DNA of 64,000 bases from Aquiflexum balticum DSM 16537 (GTDB lineage: Bacteria; Bacteroidota; Bacteroidia; Cytophagales; Cyclobacteriaceae): the NCBI RefSeq assembly GCF_900176595.1, contig NZ_LT838813.1:5288001-5352000 (forward strand), written 5' to 3'. The position numbers were made by a program, and so were the translations under genes. Shown here one piece after another: positions 55,833-64,000 of this stretch. The notes under the pieces were generated by a model. That model ran no database searches and had not been told where the DNA came from. It saw only the letters and a list, made by a program, of their open reading frames with translations. Positions within the stretch are counted from its first letter, which is position 1. Each line of letters begins with the position of its first letter.

Positions 55833-57683
55833 TCAGGTGACAGGAGCTTCCAGTTTTATCGAAGTACCACTATCAGGTTCTGTTTTCAATTCAAATTTCC
55901 CCCGAATTTGTTTGGCGCGGTTTTCCATATTTTGTAAACCATTGCTTTTGATCATTTCCCTTTGATAATCGAATCCTTTTCCATTGTCAGCAATTTCGAT
56001 AAACAGGAGGTTGTTATTTACCTCCAGAGAAATAGAGACTTCTGTTGCCTTACTGTATTTCGCACAGTTATTAACTGCTTCTTTAAATATCAGGTAGACG
56101 TTTTTCCGGAAAACAGGATTTAAATTGAATTCTGAAAGGTTGCCTCCCTGATGGAATGCGTATTGTATTCCCAATGGCTCCAGAATTTCCGCAGCAAAAT
56201 CCTTCATCCTGAAAATCAACTTTTCAAGACTGTCATTATTGGGGTTTATCGACCACACAATCTGGGACAAATTGTCCATGATGGAACGGGTGTTTTGCTG
56301 GATCTTTTGCAATTGCCCGGCCACGGTTTCTTTATCATCCATTTTCAGAAGTGCGATGCGGCTGTTTACATCAATACTTGAAAGTGTAGAACCTATCTCA
56401 TCATGGAGATCACTGGAAATCTGATTTCTGAGTATTTGTTCATTGAGTTCCTGTTTTAGTCTGTACCGATTAAATATCAGATAAGCGATGCCCAAACTTG
56501 CCAAAAACAAAAAGATTGCAAAAATCTGAAATTGCACTCTTCTTCTTGCACGTGAGTTTTCCAGTTCCATGTTTGATTTAAGCAGTGCTATTTCCTGATC
56601 CCGTTTTTCGGACTCATATTTTTCTTTGAGTTCGGACATGTTGGAAAGTTGTTTTTGTTGGTCAAGGCTATCTTTCATCACTCCTGCCCTATTCAGGTAA
56701 TCAAAAGCCTTTTGCCATTGTCCTGTTTCCTGATATAAATTGGCCAACTCTGAAGCGGCATCAAACTGATAATTCAAAAAACCCAAGCTGTCGCTGATAC
56801 TGAAGGCCTGTGTCAAAAAAAATTCTGCTTCATTGAATTTTTTTAAGGCAATTTGTGCTTTCCCAATTACCAATCCCTCATAAGCCATGTCGGCTTTGTT
56901 TCCCAGTCTTTCGAAAAGTTTATAAGCCATTATATATTGCCTCAACGACTCTTCAAACATATCCTTCAGGTAGAAAGTATCTCCTAAATGTTCCCGAACC
57001 ATTGCCAACTGGTATTCATTGTTTTCTATTTCATCGATTGTTTCCAGACATTTTTCCAAAACAGTGAGACTACTGTCCACCAAATTGATTTTCCTTAATA
57101 AGATGCTTAAGCTGATGGCAGTATTGACAGATCTTCTCAAATCTCCTTGCAATTCGAAACCCTTGATTGCCTCGTTAAAATATTCGATGGACTTCGCATG
57201 ATCTCCTTGTTCTCTATACAAAATCCCCAATAGCCTCTTGGTATCTGTTTGCAAAGCCACGTCTTTCAGGGCAAAAGAAAGTGAGTCGGCTTCAAGGGCA
57301 AAAACCAATGCCTCACCAAAGCGGGACTGCTTGGTCAAAACTTCGGTCAAGTTGATATTTACCCTGGCCACATCATACGGCGAGTTTTCATTGGCAAAAA
57401 CGCTCCGGGATTCCTGAAGAAAATAAAAAGAGGAATCGAGATTTCCTTTGTGCATATAAATCCAACCCAAAGCATTGTAGGAATTGGCAATCCCCCTTTT
57501 AAATGATGATTTCTGTGCTGCAGTAAGTGCTTCATTGGCCAATATATAAGCTGAATCCGAACTTACGGATGCCAAATCAAATGCTTTTGAAGCTTTGGAT
57601 AATACCAATGAATCGGTATCCTGCGAAAATATAGGGAAGAATATCCCTAAAAATAAAAAAAAGAGAAGGCACACTTTAAACAT
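55833..57683 (-). CDS. TPR-containing sensor histidine kinase (HisKA_3/NarX type)
   Basis: About 616 residues from ATG 57683, which places the signal peptide (VCLLFFLFLGIFFPIFSQ) correctly; an ATG 30 nt further upstream is possible. TPR repeats (about 40-330) face the periplasm, followed by a coiled coil, one membrane helix (FQIFAIFLFLASLGIAYLIF), a HisKA_3 box with His in SSDLHDEIGSTLSS, and an HATPase domain with EAVNNCAKYS (N box) and IADNGKGFD (G1). It would phosphorylate the response regulator at 55143-55772. Ligand unknown. Confidence 0.88.
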   Translation of the reverse strand: MFKVCLLFFLFLGIFFPIFSQDTDSLVLSKASKAFDLASVSSDSAYILANEALTAAQKSSFKRGIANSYNALGWIYMHKGNLDSSFYFLQESRSVFANENSPYDVARVNINLTEVLTKQSRFGEALVFALEADSLSFALKDVALQTDTKRLLGILYREQGDHAKSIEYFNEAIKGFELQGDLRRSVNTAISLSILLRKINLVDSSLTVLEKCLETIDEIENNEYQLAMVREHLGDTFYLKDMFEESLRQYIMAYKLFERLGNKADMAYEGLVIGKAQIALKKFNEAEFFLTQAFSISDSLGFLNYQFDAASELANLYQETGQWQKAFDYLNRAGVMKDSLDQQKQLSNMSELKEKYESEKRDQEIALLKSNMELENSRARRRVQFQIFAIFLFLASLGIAYLIFNRYRLKQELNEQILRNQISSDLHDEIGSTLSSIDVNSRIALLKMDDKETVAGQLQKIQQNTRSIMDNLSQIVWSINPNNDSLEKLIFRMKDFAAEILEPLGIQYAFHQGGNLSEFNLNPVFRKNVYLIFKEAVNNCAKYSKATEVSISLEVNNNLLFIEIADNGKGFDYQREMIKSNGLQNMENRAKQIRGKFELKTEPDSGTSIKLEAPVT

Positions 57684-57805
57684 ACCGATGCTAAATGAAT
57701 GTAAAAGATACAAAATTCCCTATTCGCAAAGGAAAGAAGCTCATTGAATGTATGAATTTTTAGAATCAAATCTATTAGTTTTATAGAAACTTAAATTTTA
57801 AAACA

Positions 57806-58780
57806 TTGAAAAGTTTACTTCTCGCATATATACTCCTTCTTCTTTCTTCGTCTTTTTCAAAAGGACAAACACCCACTATTATCACCTCAGATATTGATAA
57901 TTTTTGGGATGCCTATGACAGGTTACATAATGCCAAGTCCAAAGAGGATAGCATCAGAATTATTGAGGTGCTATACCTGGGAAGAGCAAGTGAAGGATTT
58001 AAAAAATTGATAAAATCAAGAGACCTAACCGCCGAAAAATATGTCAATACCATTTCCTATTACCCGGAATACTGGAAATCGGTCAGAAATAATACATTGA
58101 GTATAAAAAATTATGAGGCAGCAATCGCCGACCAAATGCTTCTTTTTGATCAGTCTCTCAAAAATTTCAAAACCCCTAAAATCTGCTTTGCCATTGGGGT
58201 ACTTTCTACCGGAGGCACCGTCAAAAACAATTGGCTTCTGATCGGTACTGAAATGGTAGCTTCTGACAGTACTACTGTCCGGACAGGAATGAATGATTGG
58301 CTTCGAACTGTCTTACCCAATGAACCTCATATTCTTGCATTTACTGCACATGAGACCATACATACCCAACAGCGGAAAGGACCTGGTTTGGTTTGGGGTT
58401 ACTTCAATCACCGTGTGTTGACTTTGGTGATCAATGAAGGGGCAGCAGATTTTGTAGCGGATAAAGTGACAGGTACATCCATCAACAGTAAATTGTATAC
58501 TTATGGCTACACTCATGAAAAAGAAATCTGGGATGAGTTCCGCAAGGAAATGTATAAAAAAGACTACAGTAAATGGCTTTACAATGGAGCCAATTCAAAA
58601 GACAGACCTGCTGATCTGGGATATTTTATCGGCTATAGGATATGTGAAGCTTTTTATAATCAATCTGAGGATAAGGAGAAGGCATTGCAAATTATCCTAA
58701 AAACAAACAATTATAGAAGCTTTTTGAGGAAAAGCGGCTATGCGGAGCGTTTTGAAAATACTCAAACAAGCTCAGATTGA
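57806..58780 (+). CDS. Secreted DUF2268-like zinc protease candidate
   Basis: 324 residues. No ATG fits the signal peptide; a TTG at 57806 starts KSLLLAYILLLLSSSFSKGQ, so a TTG start is proposed. The zincin motif HETIH is at about 185-189 (FTAHETIHTQQ) and the third-ligand region NEGAADFVAD follows about 40 residues later, as in DUF2268-type predicted Zn peptidases. Periplasmic or lipid-free secreted. Not related to the array proteases and no T9SS tail. Single gene. Confidence 0.7.
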   Translation: MKSLLLAYILLLLSSSFSKGQTPTIITSDIDNFWDAYDRLHNAKSKEDSIRIIEVLYLGRASEGFKKLIKSRDLTAEKYVNTISYYPEYWKSVRNNTLSIKNYEAAIADQMLLFDQSLKNFKTPKICFAIGVLSTGGTVKNNWLLIGTEMVASDSTTVRTGMNDWLRTVLPNEPHILAFTAHETIHTQQRKGPGLVWGYFNHRVLTLVINEGAADFVADKVTGTSINSKLYTYGYTHEKEIWDEFRKEMYKKDYSKWLYNGANSKDRPADLGYFIGYRICEAFYNQSEDKEKALQIILKTNNYRSFLRKSGYAERFENTQTSSD

Positions 58781-58870
58781 TATAATGTTTGATTTTTGGA
58801 TTTGATTCAATACTGGTATTGAACCCTATAGTTAAAAGTATTTAATTTTATAAATTTATAATTAAATTAA

Positions 58871-59350
58871 ATGCAGTCTTTGTTTTCAATGAAAAAAGCC
58901 CCACTCACCGACAAAAACTATTTACTGGAAAAATTTCCCGGAAAAGGTGGCTGGACCTATGCGCTGATTCCGGAGGTTCCTTTGGAAAAACGGTTTCCCT
59001 TCGGTATGATGAAAGTAAGGGGTCATATCGACGACTATCAATTGGAAAATTACAAACTGATGCCATTTGGAAATGGACTTTTATTTTTGCCTGTAAATGC
59101 AAAAATCAGAAAAGCCATAAAAAAGGAAGCTGGGGATTTGGCACATATTCAACTCTTTGAAGATGAAATACCTCAGGGTGTTCCTGCGGAAATCATGGAT
59201 TGTCTCAAAGATGCTCCGAAAGCGATGATGAGATTTTTTGAGATGCCTGATTGGGAACAAAAACTATACATCGAATCAATTTTGAATGCTAAAAAAAAGG
59301 ATACCCAAGTAGAACGAATCGTCAGAATGATAGAAAAACTCGATTATTGA
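58871..59350 (+). CDS. DUF1905 / YdeI-OmpD-associated domain protein
   Basis: 159 residues; an internal ATG 18 nt later (MKKAPLTDK) is an alternative start. N-terminal DUF1905-type beta barrel (GKGGWTYALIPE, VRGHIDDYQLENYKLMPFGNG, FLPVNAKIRKAI) followed by the short helical YdeI/OmpD-associated segment (VPAEIMDCLKDAPKAMMRFF, then QKLYIESILNAKKKDTQVERI). YdeI/OmdA relatives have been linked to protection against some antimicrobial peptides; that role here is only a family inference. Confidence 0.78.
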   Translation: MQSLFSMKKAPLTDKNYLLEKFPGKGGWTYALIPEVPLEKRFPFGMMKVRGHIDDYQLENYKLMPFGNGLLFLPVNAKIRKAIKKEAGDLAHIQLFEDEIPQGVPAEIMDCLKDAPKAMMRFFEMPDWEQKLYIESILNAKKKDTQVERIVRMIEKLDY

Positions 59351-59478
59351 GTATGAAATTGAAAATATGAAAGCAAAATAATTACTTGATTTTAGATGAT
59401 AAGAATTTAAAATTTATGGATTGAACCATTTAAAATCAGGATCAAAAAAACTCCCAATAAACCTTTAAACCAAAATCT

Positions 59479-60309
59479 ATGAAAATCTACAAATCCTCGA
59501 ATGACATCATAATTGAATCAAATGGAAAATATTTCCTGGCTGAGACAAAAGACTGGAATTATTTGGTAAACCAAGAAAATCTTTATGCTAAACTCAAAGA
59601 ACATGTCAGCCCTTGGAATGAAGTAAATTGGTCGCCTGACAAAATCCAAGCGCCAATTGGAACGCAGGAAATCTGGGCTGCAGGGGTTACTTATTTCAGA
59701 AGTAGGGAAGCGCGGATGGAAGAATCCAAAGAAAGCGGTGCCGATGTGTTTTATTCCAAAGTTTATGAAGCAGAAAGACCGGAATTGTTTTTCAAATCCA
59801 CGTATTATCGGGTAGCCCATCCTGGCGGAAAAGTCAATATCCGTAAAGATTCAAAATGGAATGTGCCTGAACCGGAACTGACCTTATTTATCAATTCATG
59901 GGGGAAAATTGTAGGGTACACCATTGGAAATGACATGAGCTCCAGGGATATAGAGGGTGAAAACCCATTATACTTACCTCAAGCAAAATGTTACGATTAT
60001 TCGGCAGCTATTGGACCTTGCTTATGGGTTCCGGAAAAACCCATCGATCCAGATACCAAAATCCATATGAAAATAGAAAGGTTGGGGAAAACGGTTTTTG
60101 AAGGAGAAATTTCCATCAACCAAATGAAAAGAGGACATGAAGAACTGGCAGGATTTCTTTTCAGGGAAATGAGCTTTTCTGATGGTGTTTATTTGATGAC
60201 AGGTACCTGTTTGGTTCCTGATGATAGCTTTACACTCAAGCCGGGTGATAAAATCAGCATAGAAATCGACAATATTGGTGTTCTGGAAAATACTGTAAAC
60301 ATGGCTTGA
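59479..60309 (+). CDS. Fumarylacetoacetate hydrolase (FAH) family enzyme
   Basis: 276 residues. The FAH core is seen: metal-ligand Glu in WNVPEPELTLFIN, GNDMSSRDIEGENPLYLPQAKCYD with the loop that positions substrate, and the C-terminal LKPGDKISIEIDNIGVLENTV. The QAKCYDYSAAIGP segment and N-terminal length fit the sugar-acid branch (2-keto-3-deoxy-arabinonate dehydratase-like) better than true fumarylacetoacetase, but substrate is uncertain. No sugar-acid pathway genes are adjacent. Confidence 0.82.
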   Translation: MKIYKSSNDIIIESNGKYFLAETKDWNYLVNQENLYAKLKEHVSPWNEVNWSPDKIQAPIGTQEIWAAGVTYFRSREARMEESKESGADVFYSKVYEAERPELFFKSTYYRVAHPGGKVNIRKDSKWNVPEPELTLFINSWGKIVGYTIGNDMSSRDIEGENPLYLPQAKCYDYSAAIGPCLWVPEKPIDPDTKIHMKIERLGKTVFEGEISINQMKRGHEELAGFLFREMSFSDGVYLMTGTCLVPDDSFTLKPGDKISIEIDNIGVLENTVNMA

Positions 60310-60419
60310 ATTTCGTTTATCCCAGATTCTATGCAACCCTGTATATCTTTATAAAAAAAATTCAGGTTCTAAGTTTCTTTGTTAGTCCGAATATTCAAAT
60401 TGCTCAAGTCGATAATTCT

Positions 60420-61484
60420 ATGCAAAGAGTAAATCTTACAAAAACCCAAAAATACTGGACTTTTCAGATTTTAGGATGGGGATCTATCGTTTTTGTGGAA
60501 ACGATAAATTACTCCTTCTTTATCTTGAAGCACTTTGATTGGAACTTTGTAATTCAGTTTTTAATATTGTCAGTTTCAGGTATTTTGGTATCGCATTTTT
60601 ACAGAAAGGTTTTTATAAAGCCTTCTTTGTTTGAAAAAAGCCTTTCAAAAATTTGGCTTCGGGCCTTAACTGATACTTTTTTAATAACTCTTTCTATTGT
60701 ATTGATTTATTTTTCTCCTTTACTATTTGAGGTTAACCCCAATTTTACCAAAGACGTATTTCTGATTTCATTTTTGGGTCAGATCATGAATGTAGCCCGG
60801 TATGTGGTCGTATGGATTATTATTTATTATCTGTACCATATTTTAAATAGAAACAAAGAGATATCCGAGCAAAAACTAAAGATGGAAAATCTCATCAAAA
60901 CCTCAGAACTTGAACTCTTAAAGTCCCAATTAAACCCTCATTTTCTTTTCAATGCGCTCAATAGCATCAAGGCGCTTGTTTTGATTGATGCCGAAAAAGC
61001 CAGGACCGCTATTATCAAACTCAGTGAACTCTTACGTTTTACCTTGAACTATGAAAAAACACCACTGATCAACCTTTCAGATGAAATCAATGAGGTAATC
61101 AAATACCTGGAGTTGGAAAAAATCAGATTCGGGGAGAGGTTGAATGTGGAAATAGACCTTGAAGAAGATTCTCTGCATGCAAAAGTCCCTCCGGCTATGG
61201 TATTGACACTTGTGGAAAATGCCATAAAGCATGGAATCAATAAACTTCCTGATGGCGGTACAATAAGAATAACTTCTTCTATTTCATCGAAAACCTGTAA
61301 AATTGAAATAACAAATCCCGGGGTTTTAAGTGTAGTAAATACAAAAGGCATAGGTCTTGAAAATGTTAAAAAAAGGCTGAATAATCTTTTTGGTGAAAAT
61401 TCAGCATTCATACTTAAAAGTAAACTATCGGATCAAATTTCTGCCAAATTAATCTTTCCATTAAAATACAGCACCAATGACTAG
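60420..61484 (+). CDS. LytS/YehU-type sensor histidine kinase
   Basis: 354 residues from ATG 60420; upstream in-frame codons back to 60306 overlap the FAH gene and look non-coding. Four membrane helices (about 15-165), a His_kinase domain with the phospho-acceptor His in QLNPHFLFNALNSI, and an HATPase domain (LVENAIKHGI N box, GIGLENVKKRL). There is no large sensor domain, so the signal is probably sensed in the membrane. Overlaps the response regulator by 8 nt, a typical operon. Confidence 0.9.
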   Translation: MQRVNLTKTQKYWTFQILGWGSIVFVETINYSFFILKHFDWNFVIQFLILSVSGILVSHFYRKVFIKPSLFEKSLSKIWLRALTDTFLITLSIVLIYFSPLLFEVNPNFTKDVFLISFLGQIMNVARYVVVWIIIYYLYHILNRNKEISEQKLKMENLIKTSELELLKSQLNPHFLFNALNSIKALVLIDAEKARTAIIKLSELLRFTLNYEKTPLINLSDEINEVIKYLELEKIRFGERLNVEIDLEEDSLHAKVPPAMVLTLVENAIKHGINKLPDGGTIRITSSISSKTCKIEITNPGVLSVVNTKGIGLENVKKRLNNLFGENSAFILKSKLSDQISAKLIFPLKYSTND

Positions 61485-62196
61485 GAAATTCTATATCGTC
61501 GATGACGAATCCTTGGCTATACAAGAACTGGAGACATTATTGAAACCCTATCCAAAACTGGAAATTATAGGAAAAAGCGATAGAGTTCAAAAAGCTATAG
61601 AAGATATCAATACTCTCAAACCGGAATTGATATTTTTGGATATAAACATGCCCGGAATGGATGGATTCGAATTATTGTCCAAATTGGATGAAGTTCCTGA
61701 AGTCATTTTTGTGACTGCCTATGATGAATATGCTATCAAAGCTTTTGAAGTCAATGCACTGGATTACATTTTAAAACCTATCAACCCTGAAAGGCTCAAA
61801 GATGCAATTTCAAAGGTGGAGAAAAAGTTGAAGGATAATGCGAGCAGTGCTCAGGATAAACTAGGTCTTGAAAAAAAGATTTTTATCAAAGATGGTGAAA
61901 AATGCTTCTTTGTACCTGTAAAGGATATTTTTCTAATAGAAAGCGAGGGAAATTATGTCAAAGTTTACTTTGAAAACAAAAAACCGCTTTTGCATAAATC
62001 ACTGACTTATATGGACAGCAGGTTGCCTGAAGAAACATTTTTCAGGGCAAACCGACAGTTTATCATCAACCTGAATTACATCAAAAATATTGAACCCTAT
62101 TTTAACAGTACCTTACTGGTAGAAATGCAAAACGGTCAAAAAATCGACCTCAGTCAGCGACAAAGTGTTAAATTCAGGGAATTGACTGGAGTATAA
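61477..62196 (+). CDS. LytTR-family response regulator
   Basis: 239 residues. Receiver domain with Asp in LIFLDINMPGMDG (about 54), Thr in FVTAYDEYA and Lys in YILKPI; LytTR DNA-binding domain about 135-239 (KIFIKDGEKCFFVPVKDIFL ... FFRANRQFIINLNYI). It partners with the overlapping LytS-type kinase. LytTR regulators in Bacteroidota control varied envelope and metabolic genes; no target is evident in the window. Confidence 0.92.
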   Translation: MTRKFYIVDDESLAIQELETLLKPYPKLEIIGKSDRVQKAIEDINTLKPELIFLDINMPGMDGFELLSKLDEVPEVIFVTAYDEYAIKAFEVNALDYILKPINPERLKDAISKVEKKLKDNASSAQDKLGLEKKIFIKDGEKCFFVPVKDIFLIESEGNYVKVYFENKKPLLHKSLTYMDSRLPEETFFRANRQFIINLNYIKNIEPYFNSTLLVEMQNGQKIDLSQRQSVKFRELTGV

Positions 62197-62326
62197 TTTT
62201 ATAGTATTGATATCCTCGCCACTAGTTTTCAGCTACATTCTGAGGGTTTCAGATGAATAATTACAGTTGTATACATTTTGTTTTTGGGCATAAATCCAAA
62301 CACTCCAAAACCTTCACCTATCGCAT

Positions 62327-62491
62327 CTAAAAGCCGCTGATAAATCCAATAATAAGCGTTATCAAAAAAATGACGATAAAAATGTAGAATACAAATTTTG
62401 CTATTGCGGCAAGACCTTTGGCTATACCGGTAAATCCAAGAATGGCAGCAATAAGTGCAATGACGAGGGCAGTAATGACAAATGACAACAT
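62327..62491 (-). CDS. Small DUF1328-type membrane protein
   Basis: 54 residues from ATG 62491, which gives the family-typical start [20 protein letters not shown]. Two hydrophobic helices separated by [11 protein letters not shown], matching the YtjA/DUF1328 pattern of stress-associated small membrane proteins. Monocistronic; convergent with the LytTR gene. The flanking 62492-62695 region is AT-rich and gene-free. Confidence 0.8.
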   Translation of the reverse strand: MLSFVITALVIALIAAILGFTGIAKGLAAIAKFVFYIFIVIFLITLIIGFISGF

Positions 62492-62695
62492 GTTTTTGTA
62501 GTTTAGGGTTAAACAAAACAATTGTATTTAGACAATATATTCTTTTAAAATTACAAATTATGGGTAAAAGTTTAAAGAAAAAATTATCTTTATTTTTAAA
62601 ATAAAAAAAGTTATATTCATTTTTTAGGCAATCAATCTAATGAAATTATGGTTGTATGTAAATAGTCAGTTTTTAAATACAAGTAAAAACCAACC

Positions 62696-62793
62696 ATGAA
62701 AGCTTCAGACCTTTTTGTAAAAGCCTTAGAAAATGAGGGAGTAGAGTACATTTTTGGAGTTCCAGGAGAGGAAAACCTTGATTTTCTCCAATC
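62696..62793 (+). pseudogene. 5' fragment of an acetolactate-synthase-type TPP enzyme, cut by IS
   Basis: ATG 62696 starts MKASDLFVKALENEGVEYIF followed by GVPGEENLDFLQS, the highly conserved N-terminus of acetolactate synthase/pyruvate-oxidase-type TPP proteins (catalytic Glu in GVPGEEN). Homology ends near 62793 and the frame stops at 62821 inside IS-like sequence, so only about 32 codons remain here. The remainder of the gene, if kept, should lie beyond the window on the far side of the element. Confidence 0.82.
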
Positions 62794-64000
62794 TCCTGAC
62801 TTCCGCACTGGGACACCCTGATTAAAATCCGAATATTTCTTGTACTGATTTCTGTTCTTCGGTAAGGATTATTGTTTTCTTGATGACTTCCTTGTTTGGG
62901 GTGACCAAACCTATTTCATGGATGTTCTGTATGATCTCGATTGCCTTTTCGGGGCTTAATCCGGCCTTTTTGGATTTGAGTATCCTGTCAAGTTCTTTGT
63001 ACACTTTGTATGCCGTAAAATTCAGGCATATATGTGCCTCTATTCTTTCCCTTTTATGGTGGAAAACAGGCCTTATTTTCAATTCGTTTTTTGCAACCCG
63101 GAATGCTTTCTCTATCTGCCAAAGGTGGCGGTAGTTTTCCAGAACTTCCTCTTTGGTCATAGTTGAGTTGGTCAAGTATCCCTTGAGCCCATCCCATTTT
63201 GCGTCCATATCCACTTTTTCCTGGTCAAGTGCCAACGCCACTTCACCTTCCATTCTAAGAAATTTGTTGTAGCCTTTGTTATTGATACTCGACTTGGTAA
63301 GTTTCCCCGATTTCAACTGCATTTCTAGCCTTTTGACACCTCTTTCCCTATTGTACCGATCCTTTTTTGCCCGGTCTTGCGAATAGGTAACGACCAAGGT
63401 CATACCTTCTTTCTTAATTGCCCTGCTCTGGTCTTTTTCGAAGTCAAGCCCCAGGATTTCTTTTTTGACAGATTCTTTTTCATTTTTAATCCTTGCTCCC
63501 AAAATAAACTCGTAGCCTTTTTCGACAAGTTCCTGCACATTTTTGTTTGAAAGAAGGCCTGCATCGGCAACAACTGTGAGCTTTTCAAAATTGTATTTCA
63601 TGCGGAAGCCCTCCAGAATGGGAAGGAATGTATCCCCCTCGTATTTGTTTCCCTCAAAAATATCATAAGCCAATGGATATGCGTCTTTGCTCACCAGCAA
63701 ACCCAGTACAATCTGGGGATGTTTGTGCTTCCCGTCTTTTGAAAACCCGGGCTTTCTGATATCATCCTCTTTTTCTATTTCAAAGTAGATGGTTGTAACA
63801 TCATAAAAAACCGCGTGGATGCCACCGTCCAAAACTTGCAGGGTATGTTCAAAGCTGATCTTTTGGACCAGATCCTTATACCTGGAATGCAGCCTATCCA
63901 TAAAGCGGTAAATGTCGTCTTCGGAGTAAGACTTCTGTTCGTAACGGTAAAGATATTCTGTTGTTTTAAGCTTGCTTTTAGGGTAAACCAAACGGTATAA
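62794..64000 (-). mobile_element. IS1634-like insertion element (incomplete in window)
   Basis: Begins at the end of homology to acetolactate synthase, about 28 nt before the transposase stop, and runs off the window. The left terminal sequence contains TCCTGACTTCCGCACTGGGA. The right end, inverted repeat and target duplication cannot be seen. Confidence 0.75.
62822..64000 (-). CDS. IS1634-family (DDE) transposase, 5' end outside window
   Basis: At least 393 residues; the frame is open to the window edge (LYRLVYPKSK...), so the true start is beyond it. The DDE_Tnp_1 core is clear: first Asp in AVFYDVTTIYFE, second in VVADAGLLSNKN, and the Glu region YRHLWQIEKAFRVAKNELKIRPVFHHKRERIEAHI, which is the Y-x(2)-R-x(3)-E-x(6)-K-type signature of IS4/IS1634 elements. 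Probably intact and active. Confidence 0.85.
   Translation of the reverse strand, partial: LYRLVYPKSKLKTTEYLYRYEQKSYSEDDIYRFMDRLHSRYKDLVQKISFEHTLQVLDGGIHAVFYDVTTIYFEIEKEDDIRKPGFSKDGKHKHPQIVLGLLVSKDAYPLAYDIFEGNKYEGDTFLPILEGFRMKYNFEKLTVVADAGLLSNKNVQELVEKGYEFILGARIKNEKESVKKEILGLDFEKDQSRAIKKEGMTLVVTYSQDRAKKDRYNRERGVKRLEMQLKSGKLTKSSINNKGYNKFLRMEGEVALALDQEKVDMDAKWDGLKGYLTNSTMTKEEVLENYRHLWQIEKAFRVAKNELKIRPVFHHKRERIEAHICLNFTAYKVYKELDRILKSKKAGLSPEKAIEIIQNIHEIGLVTPNKEVIKKTIILTEEQKSVQEIFGF

Noticed and set aside
62229-62516. 95-codon minus-strand frame overlapping the DUF1328 gene.
   Set aside because: The alternative frame encodes a recognisable DUF1328 protein; this one is Cys/His-rich nonsense typical of a shadow.

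Overview
The window looks like a chromosomal segment of a Bacteroidota bacterium, most likely of the family Cyclobacteriaceae (Algoriphagus/Mariniradius-like). The evidence is type IX secretion (T9SS) C-terminal sorting domains, many small outer-membrane-type lipoproteins, LytTR/LytS and NarL-type two-component systems, weak Shine-Dalgarno signals and a moderate, somewhat AT-rich composition. No rRNA, tRNA or CRISPR array was seen.

Layout. 1-7640: end of an unrecognised gene, a complete RND efflux operon (adaptor, pump, outer-membrane channel) on the minus strand, a hypothetical gene and a release-factor-like small protein. 7750-42440: an array of tandem protease units, all on the minus strand apart from one divergent lipoprotein and an IS. 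42440-62500: ordinary genome (PEP synthase, RluF, a class V aminotransferase, an SDR operon, a Crp-type regulator, a TPR adenylate cyclase, an IPT-domain lipoprotein, two two-component systems, an FAH-family enzyme, small conserved proteins). 62690-64000: an acetolactate-synthase-type gene cut after about 32 codons by an IS1634-like element that runs off the window.

The protease array is the main discovery. I number units A-K from low to high coordinate. A typical unit is a small secreted lipoprotein gene followed, with overlapping or nearly overlapping ends, by a secreted protease. The catalytic domains are unrelated: subtilisin-like S8 in B, C, D, F, G, J and remnant I; trypsin/lysyl-endopeptidase-like in A and H; a reprolysin-like zinc protease in E. 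Yet A, B, D, E, F, G, H and J end in an almost identical tail of roughly 250 residues (Ig/PKD-like module plus type A T9SS sorting domain) ending RRQIRVER. The DNA between units is also repeated: a leader of about 270 nt, a pair of hairpins and a 3' spacer. This closely parallels the KLIKK proteases and their potempin lipoprotein inhibitors in Tannerella forsythia, and I propose the array is an independent, expanded system of that kind: several proteases exported by T9SS, each with a co-translated lipoprotein that protects the cell.

The array is evolving. D is a decayed near-duplicate of G; E has a nonsense codon and a frameshift; I has lost its catalytic domain by an exact in-frame 1,212-bp deletion between 9-bp repeats; H has a hybrid tail; D, E and J share a 441-bp identical stretch; K is a lipoprotein without its own protease; and an IS3-family element sits in one spacer. 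Functions of the lipoproteins as inhibitors are inferred from position, size and analogy, not shown by sequence alone. Identity statements are by eye.
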